This document shows, in pieces, positions 12,551-21,239 of a DNA stretch of 40,322 bases. This DNA is from an uncultured Oxalobacteraceae bacterium (GTDB lineage: Bacteria > Pseudomonadota > Gammaproteobacteria > Burkholderiales > Burkholderiaceae). Where the stretch lies: contig CAMLFK010000014.1 of the NCBI GenBank assembly GCA_946479255.1, forward strand, positions 1 through 40,322, read 5' to 3'. The notes under the pieces were generated by a model. That model did no database searches and was not told the DNA's origin. It saw nothing but the letters and a program-made list of their open reading frames with translations. Positions within the stretch are counted from its first letter, which is position 1. Each line of letters opens with the position of its first letter. A program made the position numbers and the translations under genes.

Positions 12551-13594
12551 ATGAACTCCCTGCGCCGCGCCTTGCGCCGGATTGATACGCGCTTCAAGCT
12601 CTACCTCTGCTTTGCTCTGCTGCTGGGAGTGGGCGGCTACCTGGCCTGGTGGCTGCTGGGCCAGTTGAGCCAGATGCAGGCGCTGGCCGCCCACGCGATC
12701 GCCCACGCCGGCCAGGCGGCGGCGCGCAGTGCCCAGCAAATCCGCGAGAACTACGAGCTGGCCCGGCTGTTCGCCTGGCTGGCCATCGGCGCCGACGTCA
12801 CCGTGGCCAGCCTGATGGCTCTGTGGCTGCGCGCCGAAATGGCCCGTCCGATGCAGGAAGCGGTGGAGCTGGCCCAGCGCGTCGCCGCGGGAGACCTGTC
12901 GACCCGCGTCAAGACCACCGGCGGCGAGGCCGGCCTGCTGCTGCGTACCATGCAGGAAATGAACGACAAGCTGGTGGCCATGATCCTCAAGGTGCGCGGC
13001 GGCACCGAAATCATCACCGCCGGCATCGCGGACATCGCCAGCGGCAGCCTGGAGCTGTCGGCGCGCACCGGGCAGCAGGCTGCCGCCCTGAAACAGACCG
13101 TGTCCTCCATGGAACAGCTGGCCGCCAGCGTCAGGCAGACGGCCGAGCGCGCCCGTGAAGCCAGCCTCGTGGCAAGCTCGGCGATCGTGGCGCTCGAAAC
13201 CGGCGCGAGCACGCAGGAGGTGGCCGCCAGTGTCAGGGAGGTTGCCGGACTCATCAGTGAAATGTCCACTGCCAGCGCCGGGCAGGCCGAGGGCATCGAG
13301 CAGGCCAGGCTGGCGATTGCGGGGATGGATCACAGCACCCGGCAGAACGCCGCATTGTTGGACCAGTCGGCCGCGGCGGCGGCGGCCATGCGCGACCAGG
13401 CCGGCGGGCTGGCGCGTGCCATCGGCGCCTTTGTACTGGGGCCGGAACACGCGCGCCCGTCGCCGATCCACCTGGTGGTCAGCAATCGCCGCCCCAATGC
13501 GGCACCGGCCGCCGAGCGGCGCCAACGGGCCCGCATGGCCGTGGTGCCGGCCAGTAGCATGCTGGGCCAGGAGGCCGATTGCAAGGCGCTTTAA
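12551..13594 (+). CDS. Chemoreceptor-like membrane protein lacking the signalling tip
   Basis: The protein has 347 residues. ATG at 12551 is preceded by AAAGGAA at a good distance; the open frame upstream lacks such a site. It has two membrane segments (about 17-38 and 72-94) around a periplasmic loop of only about 35 residues. A HAMP domain follows (about 95-148, ending near GGTEIITAG), then the outer parts of an MCP signalling hairpin (SLELSARTGQQAAALKQTVS ... STQEVAASVREVAGLISEMS ... QNAALLDQSAA). The conserved hairpin tip that binds CheA/CheW is absent: the N-helix at about 210 runs straight into the C-helix at about 218. Compared with normal receptors, some 80 residues are missing without a frameshift. 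It may therefore not signal to the chemotaxis kinase. Confidence 0.85.
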   Translation: MNSLRRALRRIDTRFKLYLCFALLLGVGGYLAWWLLGQLSQMQALAAHAIAHAGQAAARSAQQIRENYELARLFAWLAIGADVTVASLMALWLRAEMARPMQEAVELAQRVAAGDLSTRVKTTGGEAGLLLRTMQEMNDKLVAMILKVRGGTEIITAGIADIASGSLELSARTGQQAAALKQTVSSMEQLAASVRQTAERAREASLVASSAIVALETGASTQEVAASVREVAGLISEMSTASAGQAEGIEQARLAIAGMDHSTRQNAALLDQSAAAAAAMRDQAGGLARAIGAFVLGPEHARPSPIHLVVSNRRPNAAPAAERRQRARMAVVPASSMLGQEADCKAL

Positions 13595-13606
13595 GGAGAA
13601 ACCAAA

Positions 13607-13663
13607 ATGCCGCGCCCTGTCCTACAGCACTGCGAGTCCTTATCCGATAGCGGAGCCTTGTAG
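13607..13663 (+). CDS. Possible 18-codon peptide ORF (weak)
   Basis: ATG at 13607 follows TAAGGAG, which overlaps the stop codon of the preceding gene, with an 8-base spacing. The frame reads 18 codons to TAG at 13661. The ribosome site is the best in this gap, but so short a frame can occur by chance and I recognise no family. It could be a leader peptide for the gene at 13761 or nothing at all. No other structure is clear between 13664 and 13745. Confidence 0.15.
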   Translation: MPRPVLQHCESLSDSGAL

Positions 13664-13760
13664 CGGCTCGCATGATTGTGTTACCGGAAACGCAATTGAG
13701 AACTATTCCCTCTGCAAAGCCGGCAAGCATGACATCTCAACCTTCTGGAAAGGAATGACC

Positions 13761-13955
13761 ATGGCAGCGAAGCAGAAAGGCGGCAATAAGCAATCGGGAT
13801 CCCAGGGCAACGCATCGAAATCGACCGGCACCCAGGGAGGTACGCCCGAGCAGCACGCAGAGGCCGGCCGTCAAAGCCACAAGAATGACGCCAAGGGTGG
13901 CTCAAAACAGTCCGGTTCCGGCTCGGGCAACAAACAATCGGCCAGCAAGCGCTGA
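13761..13955 (+). CDS. Small KGG-type stress-associated hydrophilic protein
   Basis: This 64-residue protein is made almost entirely of Gly, Ser, Lys, Gln, Asn and Ala, with no hydrophobic core. It carries the motifs KQKGGNK, GTPEQHAEAGRQSHKND and AKGGSKQSG. The pattern GG-x-P-E-x-H-x-E-x-G-R-x-S-H-K matches the KGG repeat of GsiB-like, stress-induced hydrophilic proteins, of which one degenerate copy is visible. These proteins are thought to be disordered and protective in desiccation or general stress; that role is inference here. ATG 13761 is chosen over ATG 13755 because GGAAAGGA ends at 13753, which fits only the later start. Confidence 0.75.
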   Translation: MAAKQKGGNKQSGSQGNASKSTGTQGGTPEQHAEAGRQSHKNDAKGGSKQSGSGSGNKQSASKR

Positions 13956-13966
13956 CCATCAGCTTG

Positions 13967-13992
13967 GGGGCCTGTCCTGGCGGGATGGCCCC
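13967..13992 (+). terminator. GC-rich hairpin, possible terminator
   Basis: GGGGCC at 13967-13972 pairs with GGCCCC at 13987-13992, with a short inner TCC/GGA stem. The hairpin lies 12 bp after the small KGG gene and between two convergent genes. No clear T run follows, so it may be only a weak or Rho-assisted stop. Confidence 0.35.
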
Positions 13993-14030
13993 TGCTCTCA
14001 TTGCCCTCGCAGTTCGCCCTCGCCGGTCGC

Positions 14031-14591
14031 CTACATATTGCGCAGCAATGCCCCCTTGGGCGGCGCGAAATCCCGTACATCCATAATCATCCCGGCGGTA
14101 CGCGCATCGCGCGCGGTCAGGTGCAAATCCATATACTGGTGAATGGCCCACTGTTCGGGCGTGAGCTCGATATGCTTGCGCAGGATCGACTCGGTACGCG
14201 CGTCATCGGCCCGCAAGCCTTCCACGATAATATTGAGCGCATCGGGCCGCGCCCCCGGCGACGCGGTCGCATGCGACTTGTGCACCATGAAGCGCGCCGT
14301 CTCGCTGGCGTAGCGCTCGGAAGCGGACAGGAACAGGATCACGGCGATCGACGCCACCGCCCCGCCGTTATACATGACGAACTTGATCGGCGAATTGGCC
14401 AGGAAGTTATACAGGCACAGGCCGTCGCTGACATAGCCGCCGTTGGACTGGATCAAGATATGCGCCGTATCGACGCCCTGCTCGGTCATACAGCCCACGC
14501 TCTCGAACACGCGGTGCACCATATCGCTGTTCACGTCGCCCGACAGGGTGAAATACGCGTTGTTCTCTTGTTTTGCTTGGTCTTCGCTCAT
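14031..14591 (-). CDS. ClpP-like serine protease (stand-alone)
   Basis: The 186-residue protein has the ClpP/crotonase-like fold pattern: IQSNGGYVSDGLCLYNFL, then NGGAVASIAVILFLSASERYA, then ARFMVHKS. The catalytic triad appears kept as Ser81 (in AVASI), His104 (in FMVHKS) and Asp155 (in YMDLHLTARDA), by alignment in my head with E. coli Ser-His-Asp. No propeptide is obvious. The sequence is far from housekeeping ClpP, and no clpX or clpA lies nearby, so it is probably an accessory paralogue. Partner ATPase and substrates are unknown. A start at 14591 gives a soluble N-terminus (MSEDQAKQEN). It is divergent from the gcv promoter. Confidence 0.75.
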   Translation of the reverse strand: MSEDQAKQENNAYFTLSGDVNSDMVHRVFESVGCMTEQGVDTAHILIQSNGGYVSDGLCLYNFLANSPIKFVMYNGGAVASIAVILFLSASERYASETARFMVHKSHATASPGARPDALNIIVEGLRADDARTESILRKHIELTPEQWAIHQYMDLHLTARDARTAGMIMDVRDFAPPKGALLRNM

Positions 14592-14674
14592 GGCTTGGTC
14601 ACTCGCAACATGGATACTTCATTCTAGCAAAGGAATCGCCACGCAGTAGCGGCGGTGCCCCCATTCGTGCGCGC

Positions 14675-14722
14675 CCTTGCACTGCTGCAAGGTTGACAGC
14701 GCCGCCCTCTCTGCACTATCCT
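14675..14722 (+). promoter_or_regulatory. Sigma-70-like promoter of the gcv operon with upstream inverted repeat
   Basis: TTGACA at 14693-14698 and TATCCT at 14717-14722 are separated by 18 bases, predicting transcription from about 14729, just ahead of the riboswitch. Immediately upstream, CCTTGCA (14675-14681) and TGCAAGG (14686-14692) form a perfect inverted repeat abutting the -35 box, a plausible site for a regulator. The match of the -35 hexamer is complete; the regulator is unknown. Confidence 0.65.
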
Positions 14723-14732
14723 TCGCACTCTT

Positions 14733-14940
14733 GATCGGGAGAGGGTAGCGCTACGCCGTTACCGCCGAAGGGGCATCACCCAAAAACTCTCAGGCAAAAG
14801 GACCGGTCAGGGGTCGGCAGCTGTCACAGGCGCGCCGGCTCAAACTCTGGAGAGCGGCCGCGGCACATGCCGGCGGCCCACCGAAGGGGCAGGCGGAACG
14901 AACTTTCCGCTATCTCTCAGGTACAAAGGACAGAGGGGCG
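14733..14940 (+). promoter_or_regulatory. Tandem glycine riboswitch
   Basis: Two glycine aptamers stand in series. The first (about 14733-14815) has GGGAGAG, CCGAAGGGGC (14765-14774) and CTCTCAGGCAAAAGGAC (14787-14803). The second (about 14842-14940) has CTGGAGAG, CCGAAGGGGC (14881-14890) and CTCTCAGGTACAAAGGAC (14914-14931). This is the classic leader in front of glycine cleavage operons, where glycine binding usually turns expression on. The expression platform should lie in 14941-15024, which includes the palindrome GGTCGTACGACC at 14978-14989. I see no long U run there, so control may act on translation or through an alternative hairpin. Confidence 0.95.
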
Positions 14941-15024
14941 CGAACACACGTGGAGAGCTGCGAAGCCATTCCTGTCTGGTCGTACGACCCCCTTATTGTG
15001 TACCTTAACTGCCCTGAGGATCCC

Positions 15025-16143
15025 ATGACGCTCAAAGCGACTCCGCTCAACTCCGCACACCGCGCCGCCAAGGCCAAGATGGTCGATTTCGGCGGCTGGG
15101 ACATGCCCGTCAACTACGGCTCGCAGATCGAAGAACACCATGCGGTGCGTACCGACGTGGGCATGTTCGACGTTTCGCACATGTGCGTGGTCGACCTCGA
15201 AGGCGCCAAGGTTCGCCCTTTCCTGCGCGGCCTGCTGGCCAATAACGTCGACAAGCTGCAGGTGCCCGGCAAGGCGCTGTACTCGTGCATGCTGAACGCC
15301 GACGGCTTCGTCATCGACGACCTGATCGTCTACTACTTCAGCGAAAACTGGTTCCGCCTGGTCGTCAACGCCGGCACCGCCGAAAAAGACATCGCCTGGA
15401 TCAGCGCGCAAAACGCCGCCACCGGCAGCGCCTTGACGATCACCCAGCGCCGCGATGGCGACAACGCCCTGGCGCTGATCGCCGTGCAGGGTCCGAACGC
15501 CCGCGCCAAGGTGTGGGAAGTGCTGCCCACCACCCAGGCCGCCAGCGAAGCGCTCAAGCCCTTCAACGCCGCCATCGTCAAAGACACGGCCTTTGGCGAA
15601 GTGATGGTCGCGCGCACCGGCTACACCGGCGAAGACGGCTTCGAGATCGCCTTCCCCGCCACGCAAGCCGACGCCATGTGGAATGCCCTGGTGGCAGCCG
15701 GCGTCAAGCCGGCCGGCCTGGGCGCGCGCGACACCCTGCGCCTGGAAGCGGGCATGAACCTGTACGGCCAGGACATGGACGAGACGGTCAATCCGCTCGA
15801 CGCCGGCCTCGCCTGGACGGTCGACCTGGCCAGCGAGCGTGACTTCATCGGCAAGGCCGCCCTGCAAAAGCTGGGCCAGAACGCCAAGTTCGTCGGCCTG
15901 ATCCTGCGCGAAAAAGGCGGCATCCTGCGCGCCCACCAGAAGGTGGGAAGCAGCAGCGGCGGCCTGGGCGAAATCACCAGCGGCACCTTCAGCCCGACCA
16001 TGCAGCAAGCCATCGCGCTGGCGCGCGTGCCGATGGATGTGGAAGTGGGCGACACGGTGCAGGTCGAAATCCGCGACAAGAAGCTGGCCGCCACCGTGGT
16101 GAAGCTGCCCTTTGTGCGCAACGGTAAAATACTGGCTGCCTGA
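15025..16143 (+). CDS. gcvT: Glycine cleavage system T protein (aminomethyltransferase)
   Basis: GcvT transfers the methylene group from the lipoyl-bound intermediate on GcvH to tetrahydrofolate and releases ammonia. The 372-residue protein has the family N-terminus ([26 protein letters not shown]), the folate-site region MFDVSHM, and the central [10 protein letters not shown] and [13 protein letters not shown] motifs. The open frame continues upstream into the riboswitch, but ATG 15025 follows CTGAGGA at the right distance and gives the usual start. It is the first gene of the operon; gcvH follows after 48 bp. Confidence 0.97.
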   Translation: MTLKATPLNSAHRAAKAKMVDFGGWDMPVNYGSQIEEHHAVRTDVGMFDVSHMCVVDLEGAKVRPFLRGLLANNVDKLQVPGKALYSCMLNADGFVIDDLIVYYFSENWFRLVVNAGTAEKDIAWISAQNAATGSALTITQRRDGDNALALIAVQGPNARAKVWEVLPTTQAASEALKPFNAAIVKDTAFGEVMVARTGYTGEDGFEIAFPATQADAMWNALVAAGVKPAGLGARDTLRLEAGMNLYGQDMDETVNPLDAGLAWTVDLASERDFIGKAALQKLGQNAKFVGLILREKGGILRAHQKVGSSSGGLGEITSGTFSPTMQQAIALARVPMDVEVGDTVQVEIRDKKLAATVVKLPFVRNGKILAA

Positions 16144-16191
16144 CCCCAGCCCTCAACTCAATCTAATGACCTACCCTTTGGAGCCATTGAA

Positions 16192-16569
16192 ATGAACATT
16201 CCAGCCGACCTGAAATACACCGAATCCCACGAGTGGGTGCGCGCTGAAGCCGACGGCACCATCACCGTCGGCATCACCGAATACGCGCAGGATGCGCTGG
16301 GCGATATCGTATTCGTCGAACTGCCGAAGGTCGGCAAGTCGTTCACCGCCGGCGACGATGCCGCCGTGGTGGAATCGGTCAAGGCCGCCAGCGACATCTA
16401 TGCGCCGGTGTCGGGCGTAGTCGTCGCCGTCAACGACCCGGTCGCCGACGCGCCGGACTCGATCAACGCCGACGCTTACTCGGCCTGGCTGTTCAAGATG
16501 AAGCCGGCCGACCCCAGCGCCATCAACGGCCTGCTTGACGCTGCTGGTTACGGCAAAGTCACCGAGTAA
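16192..16569 (+). CDS. gcvH: Glycine cleavage system H protein (lipoyl carrier)
   Basis: GcvH carries the aminomethyl group on a lipoyl arm between the P, T and L proteins. The 125-residue protein matches the family along its length: TESHEWVR near the start, [18 protein letters not shown], and the lipoylation site ESVKAASD with Lys64. A GGAG sequence lies 9 to 10 bases before the start. L protein is not in this window and is presumably shared with other dehydrogenase complexes. Confidence 0.97.
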   Translation: MNIPADLKYTESHEWVRAEADGTITVGITEYAQDALGDIVFVELPKVGKSFTAGDDAAVVESVKAASDIYAPVSGVVVAVNDPVADAPDSINADAYSAWLFKMKPADPSAINGLLDAAGYGKVTE

Positions 16570-16592
16570 TCATCGCAACAAGCTTCCCCTCC

Positions 16593-16648
16593 GCTGTCAG
16601 TTCCCGCCTCCGCGGGAAGTCATTTCGGGCAATGCCCGGAATGACAGC
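16593..16648. repeat. Imperfect palindromic intergenic repeat (REP-like)
   Basis: Between gcvH and gcvP lies a 56-bp dyad. Outer arms are GCTGTCA (16593-16599) and TGACAGC (16642-16648). Inside are two smaller hairpins, TTCCCGC/GCGGGAA (16601-16618) and CGGGC/GCCCG (about 16626-16638). Its form resembles the small, dispersed TGTCATTCCCGC-type units common in Proteobacteria. It could lower or protect the transcript between the two genes; only one copy was recognised in the window. Confidence 0.55.
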
Positions 16649-16694
16649 AGTTCAGCTGTAGTAGTCCCAATTTCCAAGTTCAAGCCCCCACATC

Positions 16695-19589
16695 ATGACC
16701 CGTCCCAGCCTGACCCAACTCGAAGCACGCGATGCTTTCATCGAACGCCACATCGGCCCATCCGACTCCGAACAGGCGGCCATGCTGTCGACGCTCGGCT
16801 ATGCATCGCGCGCGGCGCTGATCGATGCCATCGTGCCGGCCAACATCCGCAAGAAGAGCAAGCTGGAACTGGGCCAGTTCTTCGAGCCGCTGCCGGAGCA
16901 GGCCGCGTTAGCCAAGCTCAAGGCGCTGGCGGCCAAGAACCGTGTCATGAAGTCCTTGATCGGCCAGGGCTACTACAACACCTTCACCCCGAACGTCATC
17001 CTGCGTAACATCTTCGAAAACCCGGCCTGGTACACCGCCTACACCCCGTACCAGCCTGAGATCTCGCAGGGCCGCCTGGAAGCCATCCTGAATTTCCAGC
17101 AGACCGTCACCGACCTGACCGGCATGGGCATCGCCAACTCGTCGATGCTCGACGAAGGCACCGCCGCGGCCGAAGCCATGACGCTGATCCAGCGCGTCGG
17201 CAAGTCCGCCTCCAATGTGTTCTATGTGGCCGACGACGTGCTGCCGCAGACCCGCGAAGTGATCGAAACCCGCGCCAAACCGATCGGCGTGGAGGTGCGC
17301 ACCATCGCCGCCGCTGAACTCGATGGCCTCTCCGAGCCATGCTTCGGCGTGCTGCTGCAGTACCCGGGCGTGAACGGCGACGTGCGCGACTACCGCGCCG
17401 CTGTCGAGAAGCTGCACGCCGCCGGCGCCATGGTGATCGCCTGCGCCGACCTGCTGGCACTGACGATGCTCACTCCCCCCGGCGAATGGGGCGCCGACGT
17501 GGTCGTCGGTAACAGCCAGCGCTTCGGTGTGCCGCTCGGTTTCGGCGGCCCGCACGCCGGCTACCTGGCCACCCGCGACGAGTTCAAGCGCAGCATGGCC
17601 GGTCGCCTGGTTGGGGTGACCATCGACGCCCAGGGCAACAAGGCCTACCGCCTGGCCCTGCAAACCCGCGAGCAGCACATCCGCCGCGAAAAGGCCACCT
17701 CGAACATCTGTACCGCCCAGGTACTGCTGGCCGTCATGGCCGGCATGTACGCCGTCTACCACGGCCCTAAAGGCCTGGCCCAGATCGCCCAGCGCGTGCA
17801 CCGCTACACCAACATCCTGGCGGCCTGCCTCCGCCAGCTGGGCTATGAACTGGCCAACACCACCTGGTTCGACACCCTCACCGTCAAGAGCGAGCGCGCC
17901 GAGCAGCTGCACGCCGCCGCCAATGCGAAAGGTGTCAACCTGCGCCGCATCGACGCCGGCCATGTCGGCATCTCGCTGGACGAAACCACCGGCCGCGATG
18001 AGCTGGCCACGCTGTGGGCGATTTTCGCCCAGGGCCTGCCGAACGCAGGCGCCCTGCCCGACTTCGACGGCGTCGAATTCGCCCAGGACGCCTTCCCGGA
18101 AGCCCTGTCCCGCACCAGCGCCTTCCTGACCCACCCGACCTTCAACCGCTATCACGCCGAGCACGAAATGCTGCGCTACCTGCGCAGCCTGGCCGACAAG
18201 GACCTGGCGCTGGACCGCACCATGATCCCGCTCGGCTCCTGCACCATGAAGCTCAACGCCACCAGCGAAATGATCCCGGTCACCTGGCCCGAGTTCTCCA
18301 ACATCCACCCGTTCGCGCCGGATGCACAGACGGTCGGCTACCGCGAAATGATCGGCCAGCTGGAAGAGATGCTGTGCGCACTGACCGGCTATGCCGCCAT
18401 TTCGCTGCAGCCGAACGCCGGCTCGCAGGGCGAGTACGCGGGCCTGCTGGTGATCAAGGCCTACCATGAGTCGCGCGGCGAAGGCCATCGCAACATCTGC
18501 CTGATCCCGTCGTCGGCGCACGGCACCAACCCGGCTACCGCCAGCATGGTCGGCATGAAGGTGGTGGTTACCGCCTGCGACGACAACGGCAACGTCGACC
18601 TGGAAGACCTGCGCGCCAAGGCCGAGCAGCACAGCGCCAACCTGGCCTGCGTCATGGTCACCTACCCGTCCACCCACGGCGTGTTCGAGGAAGGCATCGC
18701 CGAACTGTGCGAGATCGTCCACTCGCACGGTGGCCAGGTCTACATCGACGGCGCCAACATGAACGCGCTGGTCGGCGTGGCCGCGCCGGGTTCGTTCGGC
18801 GGCGACGTCAGCCACCTGAACCTGCACAAGACCTTCTGCATTCCGCACGGCGGCGGCGGCCCTGGCGTCGGCCCGATCGGCGTCGGCGCGCACCTGGCCA
18901 AGTTCCTGCCGAACTCGCGTTCGACCGGCTACCTGCGCGACGAAGCCGGCATCGGCGCGGTCAGCGCGGCGGCCTTTGGCTCGGCCAGCATCCTGCCGAT
19001 TTCGTGGATGTACATCGCGATGATGGGCGCGGAAGGCCTGACGGCGGCGACCGAGACGGCGATCCTGAACGCCAACTACATCGCGCGCCGCCTGGCGCCG
19101 CACTACCCGGTGCTGTACACCGGCCACGACGGCCTGGTGGCGCACGAGTGCATCATCGACATGCGCCCGCTGACGGACGCCACCGGCATCAGCAACGAGG
19201 ACGTGGCCAAGCGCCTGATGGACTTCGGCTTCCATGCCCCGACCATGAGCTTCCCGGTGCCGGGCACGCTGATGATCGAACCGACCGAGAGCGAATCGAA
19301 GGCCGAGATCGACCGCTTCATCGAAGCGATGATCTGCATCCACGCGGAGATCGTCAAGGTGCAGCGCGGCGAGTACGACCGCATGGACAACCCCTTGAAA
19401 GGTGCGCCGCACACGGCTGAAGTGCTGACCGCCGACGAGTGGCCGCACAAGTACAGCCGCGAAGTGGCCGCCTTCCCGGTCGCCGCGCTGCGCCGCCAGA
19501 AGTACTGGCCACCGGTGGGCCGTGCCGACAACGTGTACGGCGACCGCAATCTGTTCTGCGGCTGCGCACCGGTCAGCGACTACGAGTAA
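16695..19589 (+). CDS. gcvP: Glycine dehydrogenase (decarboxylating), GcvP
   Basis: GcvP is the pyridoxal-phosphate enzyme that decarboxylates glycine and loads the aminomethyl group on GcvH. The single-chain 964-residue form is present. The N-terminal half includes RHIGPS, QGYYNT and EISQGRLE. The C-terminal half has [25 protein letters not shown] and the PLP lysine Lys712 in NLHKTFC, followed by the Gly-rich GGGGPGVGP loop. The ribosome site before ATG 16695 is poor (no GGAG-like sequence), so initiation may depend on other features of the leader. It ends 3 bp before the convergent gene. Confidence 0.97.
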   Translation: MTRPSLTQLEARDAFIERHIGPSDSEQAAMLSTLGYASRAALIDAIVPANIRKKSKLELGQFFEPLPEQAALAKLKALAAKNRVMKSLIGQGYYNTFTPNVILRNIFENPAWYTAYTPYQPEISQGRLEAILNFQQTVTDLTGMGIANSSMLDEGTAAAEAMTLIQRVGKSASNVFYVADDVLPQTREVIETRAKPIGVEVRTIAAAELDGLSEPCFGVLLQYPGVNGDVRDYRAAVEKLHAAGAMVIACADLLALTMLTPPGEWGADVVVGNSQRFGVPLGFGGPHAGYLATRDEFKRSMAGRLVGVTIDAQGNKAYRLALQTREQHIRREKATSNICTAQVLLAVMAGMYAVYHGPKGLAQIAQRVHRYTNILAACLRQLGYELANTTWFDTLTVKSERAEQLHAAANAKGVNLRRIDAGHVGISLDETTGRDELATLWAIFAQGLPNAGALPDFDGVEFAQDAFPEALSRTSAFLTHPTFNRYHAEHEMLRYLRSLADKDLALDRTMIPLGSCTMKLNATSEMIPVTWPEFSNIHPFAPDAQTVGYREMIGQLEEMLCALTGYAAISLQPNAGSQGEYAGLLVIKAYHESRGEGHRNICLIPSSAHGTNPATASMVGMKVVVTACDDNGNVDLEDLRAKAEQHSANLACVMVTYPSTHGVFEEGIAELCEIVHSHGGQVYIDGANMNALVGVAAPGSFGGDVSHLNLHKTFCIPHGGGGPGVGPIGVGAHLAKFLPNSRSTGYLRDEAGIGAVSAAAFGSASILPISWMYIAMMGAEGLTAATETAILNANYIARRLAPHYPVLYTGHDGLVAHECIIDMRPLTDATGISNEDVAKRLMDFGFHAPTMSFPVPGTLMIEPTESESKAEIDRFIEAMICIHAEIVKVQRGEYDRMDNPLKGAPHTAEVLTADEWPHKYSREVAAFPVAALRRQKYWPPVGRADNVYGDRNLFCGCAPVSDYE

Positions 19590-19592
19590 GCG

Positions 19593-20705
19593 TCAGCGCT
19601 CGCGCGGGGGCCTGGCCGCAGCCAGCCACAGGTGAGCGCGGGCGGGTCTGGCGGCGGTGGACATCGGATCGAGTCCGCCGGCCGGAACCAGCACCGGCGG
19701 CGTAGCCGCTTCATCGAGCTTGAAACCTGCCACCTCGCGCGACAGCGCCAGCGCCTGCTTTTGCAGCGCACTGGCCGCGGCCGCCGCATCCCTGACCCGG
19801 CGGCGATCCTGCGCCGTCATTTCCTCGGCCCGCTGGGCCAGCCCTTCGCTGCCGGCCGCCACGGCGCGCGAGCCGCTGTCGACCGTGCGCGCCGTGCTGC
19901 GGATGTCGCGCAGGGTGCGGTTCAGGTTGCGGATGCTGGCGTCCAGCGCCCGCGCGGTTTCTGAAATCTCGTCGCGTCCATAGGAACGCATGGCGACCGT
20001 CAGGTCGCCATGCGCCAGCCCGCTGGCAGCGCTGCCGATGGCGTCCACTTCCTTGAGCAGCGCGGAGCGCACCACCATCGTGATGGCCAGCGACAGCGCC
20101 ACCGACAAGGCCACCAGCACCGGCAGCAGTGCGGCGGCGGCGTTGAAATCGGCGCGCGCATCGGCCAAAGCCCGTTCCGACAGCCTCTGCTCGACCGCCG
20201 CCAGCGCCGCCAGGTGGCGTTCCACCACGTCGAAGGAGCGCTCGGCCTTGTACATGGCGCTGGTACTCATCGACTGGTCATTTTCGGCCAGTTCCAGCAC
20301 GTCGCCCACATCGCGCACATAGCCGGTAAACGCGGCGTGGGCCAGCGCCAGCAGGCGCTGCTCGTCGGCGCCGCCGCGCGTGGCCTGCCCCAGCGCGGCG
20401 AAGCGGCGCGCGATCGAGCCGTGGCGCTGGGTGATCTCGCGCCCCAGCCCATCGACCCGCAGCTCCGAAAAGCTGGCGCTCATCCAGGCTAGCTGCTGGT
20501 AGACATTGGCGTGCGCCTGCTGCGATTCGGTCAGCAGTTCGCCGGCCTGGCGGATGCGCGCCGCGCGCTCGTGCACGATGACTTCGAAGGCCTGGTTGTG
20601 GCGCACCATCACATAGTAGCTGGCACACGATGAGAAAATCAGCAACAGTAGGACCGCCGCAGGCGCGAGCAAGAGCTTGGGGCCAATCTTGAGCCGGGAG
20701 AGCAC
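19593..20705 (-). CDS. Chemoreceptor-like sensor with most of the MCP signalling domain missing
   Basis: The 370-residue protein begins with a membrane segment (about 10-33). A helical periplasmic sensor of the four-helix-bundle type follows (about 36-190), then a second membrane segment (about 192-213) and a HAMP domain (about 214-266, with HGDLTVAM and DEISETARALD). Then comes the first part of the MCP coiled coil (RSTARTVDSGSRAVAAGSEGLAQRAEEMTA). After about residue 298 it passes directly to the far C-terminal end of a receptor (ASALQKQALALSREVAGFKL). Both hairpin arms and the CheA/CheW-binding tip are gone, in frame. An Ala/Pro/Arg-rich tail ends the protein. It could be a relic, or a sensor acting in some other way, for example on a partner receptor. 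An independent tip-less gene lies at 12551. Confidence 0.8.
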   Translation of the reverse strand: MLSRLKIGPKLLLAPAAVLLLLIFSSCASYYVMVRHNQAFEVIVHERAARIRQAGELLTESQQAHANVYQQLAWMSASFSELRVDGLGREITQRHGSIARRFAALGQATRGGADEQRLLALAHAAFTGYVRDVGDVLELAENDQSMSTSAMYKAERSFDVVERHLAALAAVEQRLSERALADARADFNAAAALLPVLVALSVALSLAITMVVRSALLKEVDAIGSAASGLAHGDLTVAMRSYGRDEISETARALDASIRNLNRTLRDIRSTARTVDSGSRAVAAGSEGLAQRAEEMTAQDRRRVRDAAAAASALQKQALALSREVAGFKLDEAATPPVLVPAGGLDPMSTAARPARAHLWLAAARPPRER

Positions 20706-20854
20706 GATGGTTTTCCTTCATGTTTTAGTAGCAAAATGACACGCGCGAGGGGCTCTGGCGAGTATCATGTCGGCTGCACGGTTTTACTGAGCTAACGAAA
20801 CACAATCTTTCTCTTGTGCACTGCCAAATTTACGCTGCCGCAAACTTTATGCGC

Positions 20855-20868
20855 TTGAGCTAGGTCAA
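20855..20868 (+). promoter_or_regulatory. FNR/Crp-like box
   Basis: TTGAGCTAGGTCAA is a 14-base dyad of the form TTGA-N6-TCAA, close to the FNR/ANR consensus TTGAT-N4-ATCAA. Its centre is about 48 bases before the start codon at 20910 and about 155 bases from the divergent gene start at 20705. The window itself holds a Crp/Fnr-type regulator (34013), but nothing ties it to this site. The remaining intergenic sequence 20706-20854 shows no other clear signal. Confidence 0.45.
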
Positions 20869-20909
20869 ATTGATCCGTCTCATGCACGTCGAACCTAAAA
20901 GGAAAATGG

Positions 20910-21239
20910 ATGAACCGGTCGCTTATTGCCGCGCTTGCCTCGGGCCTGGTGTTTCCCGGCGCCGGGCAATTGTTCCTGCGCCGCCCCAAGCGCGCCTGCC
21001 TGTTCCTGGTCCCTGCGGCCATCGCGGTGACGGTATTCGTCAGTGGCTTGCTGGCCAGGATCAGCGTGCTGGCCGACCAGGTCCAGGCCGGCACGCTGGC
21101 ACTCGATCCGGTAGCCATCGCGGCCCAGCTGGAACAGCAGGGCAGCTCGGTGGCAGGCCAGGTCAGCGCGGCGGTGCTGGTGGTTTGCTGGATTGCCAGT
21201 ATCGTCGATGCCTGGTGGTGCGGTCGCGAAGCTTTGTAG
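20910..21239 (+). CDS. Small membrane protein, function unknown
   Basis: The 109-residue protein has two or three membrane segments (about 5-18, 28-48 and 85-100) and the motif PGAGQLFLRRPKRACLF. The pattern P-G-x-G-Q-x-(Y/F)-x-x-(R/G)-x-x-x-x-(G/A) recalls TM2-like or similar short membrane proteins, but I cannot place it in a named family. AAAGGA lies 7 bases before ATG 20910. A weak hairpin (CTTGGCA 21241-21247 / TGCCAAG 21257-21263) follows the stop but lacks a T run. An FNR-like box upstream suggests regulation by oxygen or another Crp/Fnr signal. Confidence 0.65.
   Translation: MNRSLIAALASGLVFPGAGQLFLRRPKRACLFLVPAAIAVTVFVSGLLARISVLADQVQAGTLALDPVAIAAQLEQQGSSVAGQVSAAVLVVCWIASIVDAWWCGREAL

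Noticed and set aside
16908..19448. 846-codon open frame antisense to gcvP
   Set aside because: The sense strand encodes a full GcvP; the antisense frame is Val/Gly/Arg/His-rich without family motifs, a usual by-product of high G+C codon bias.
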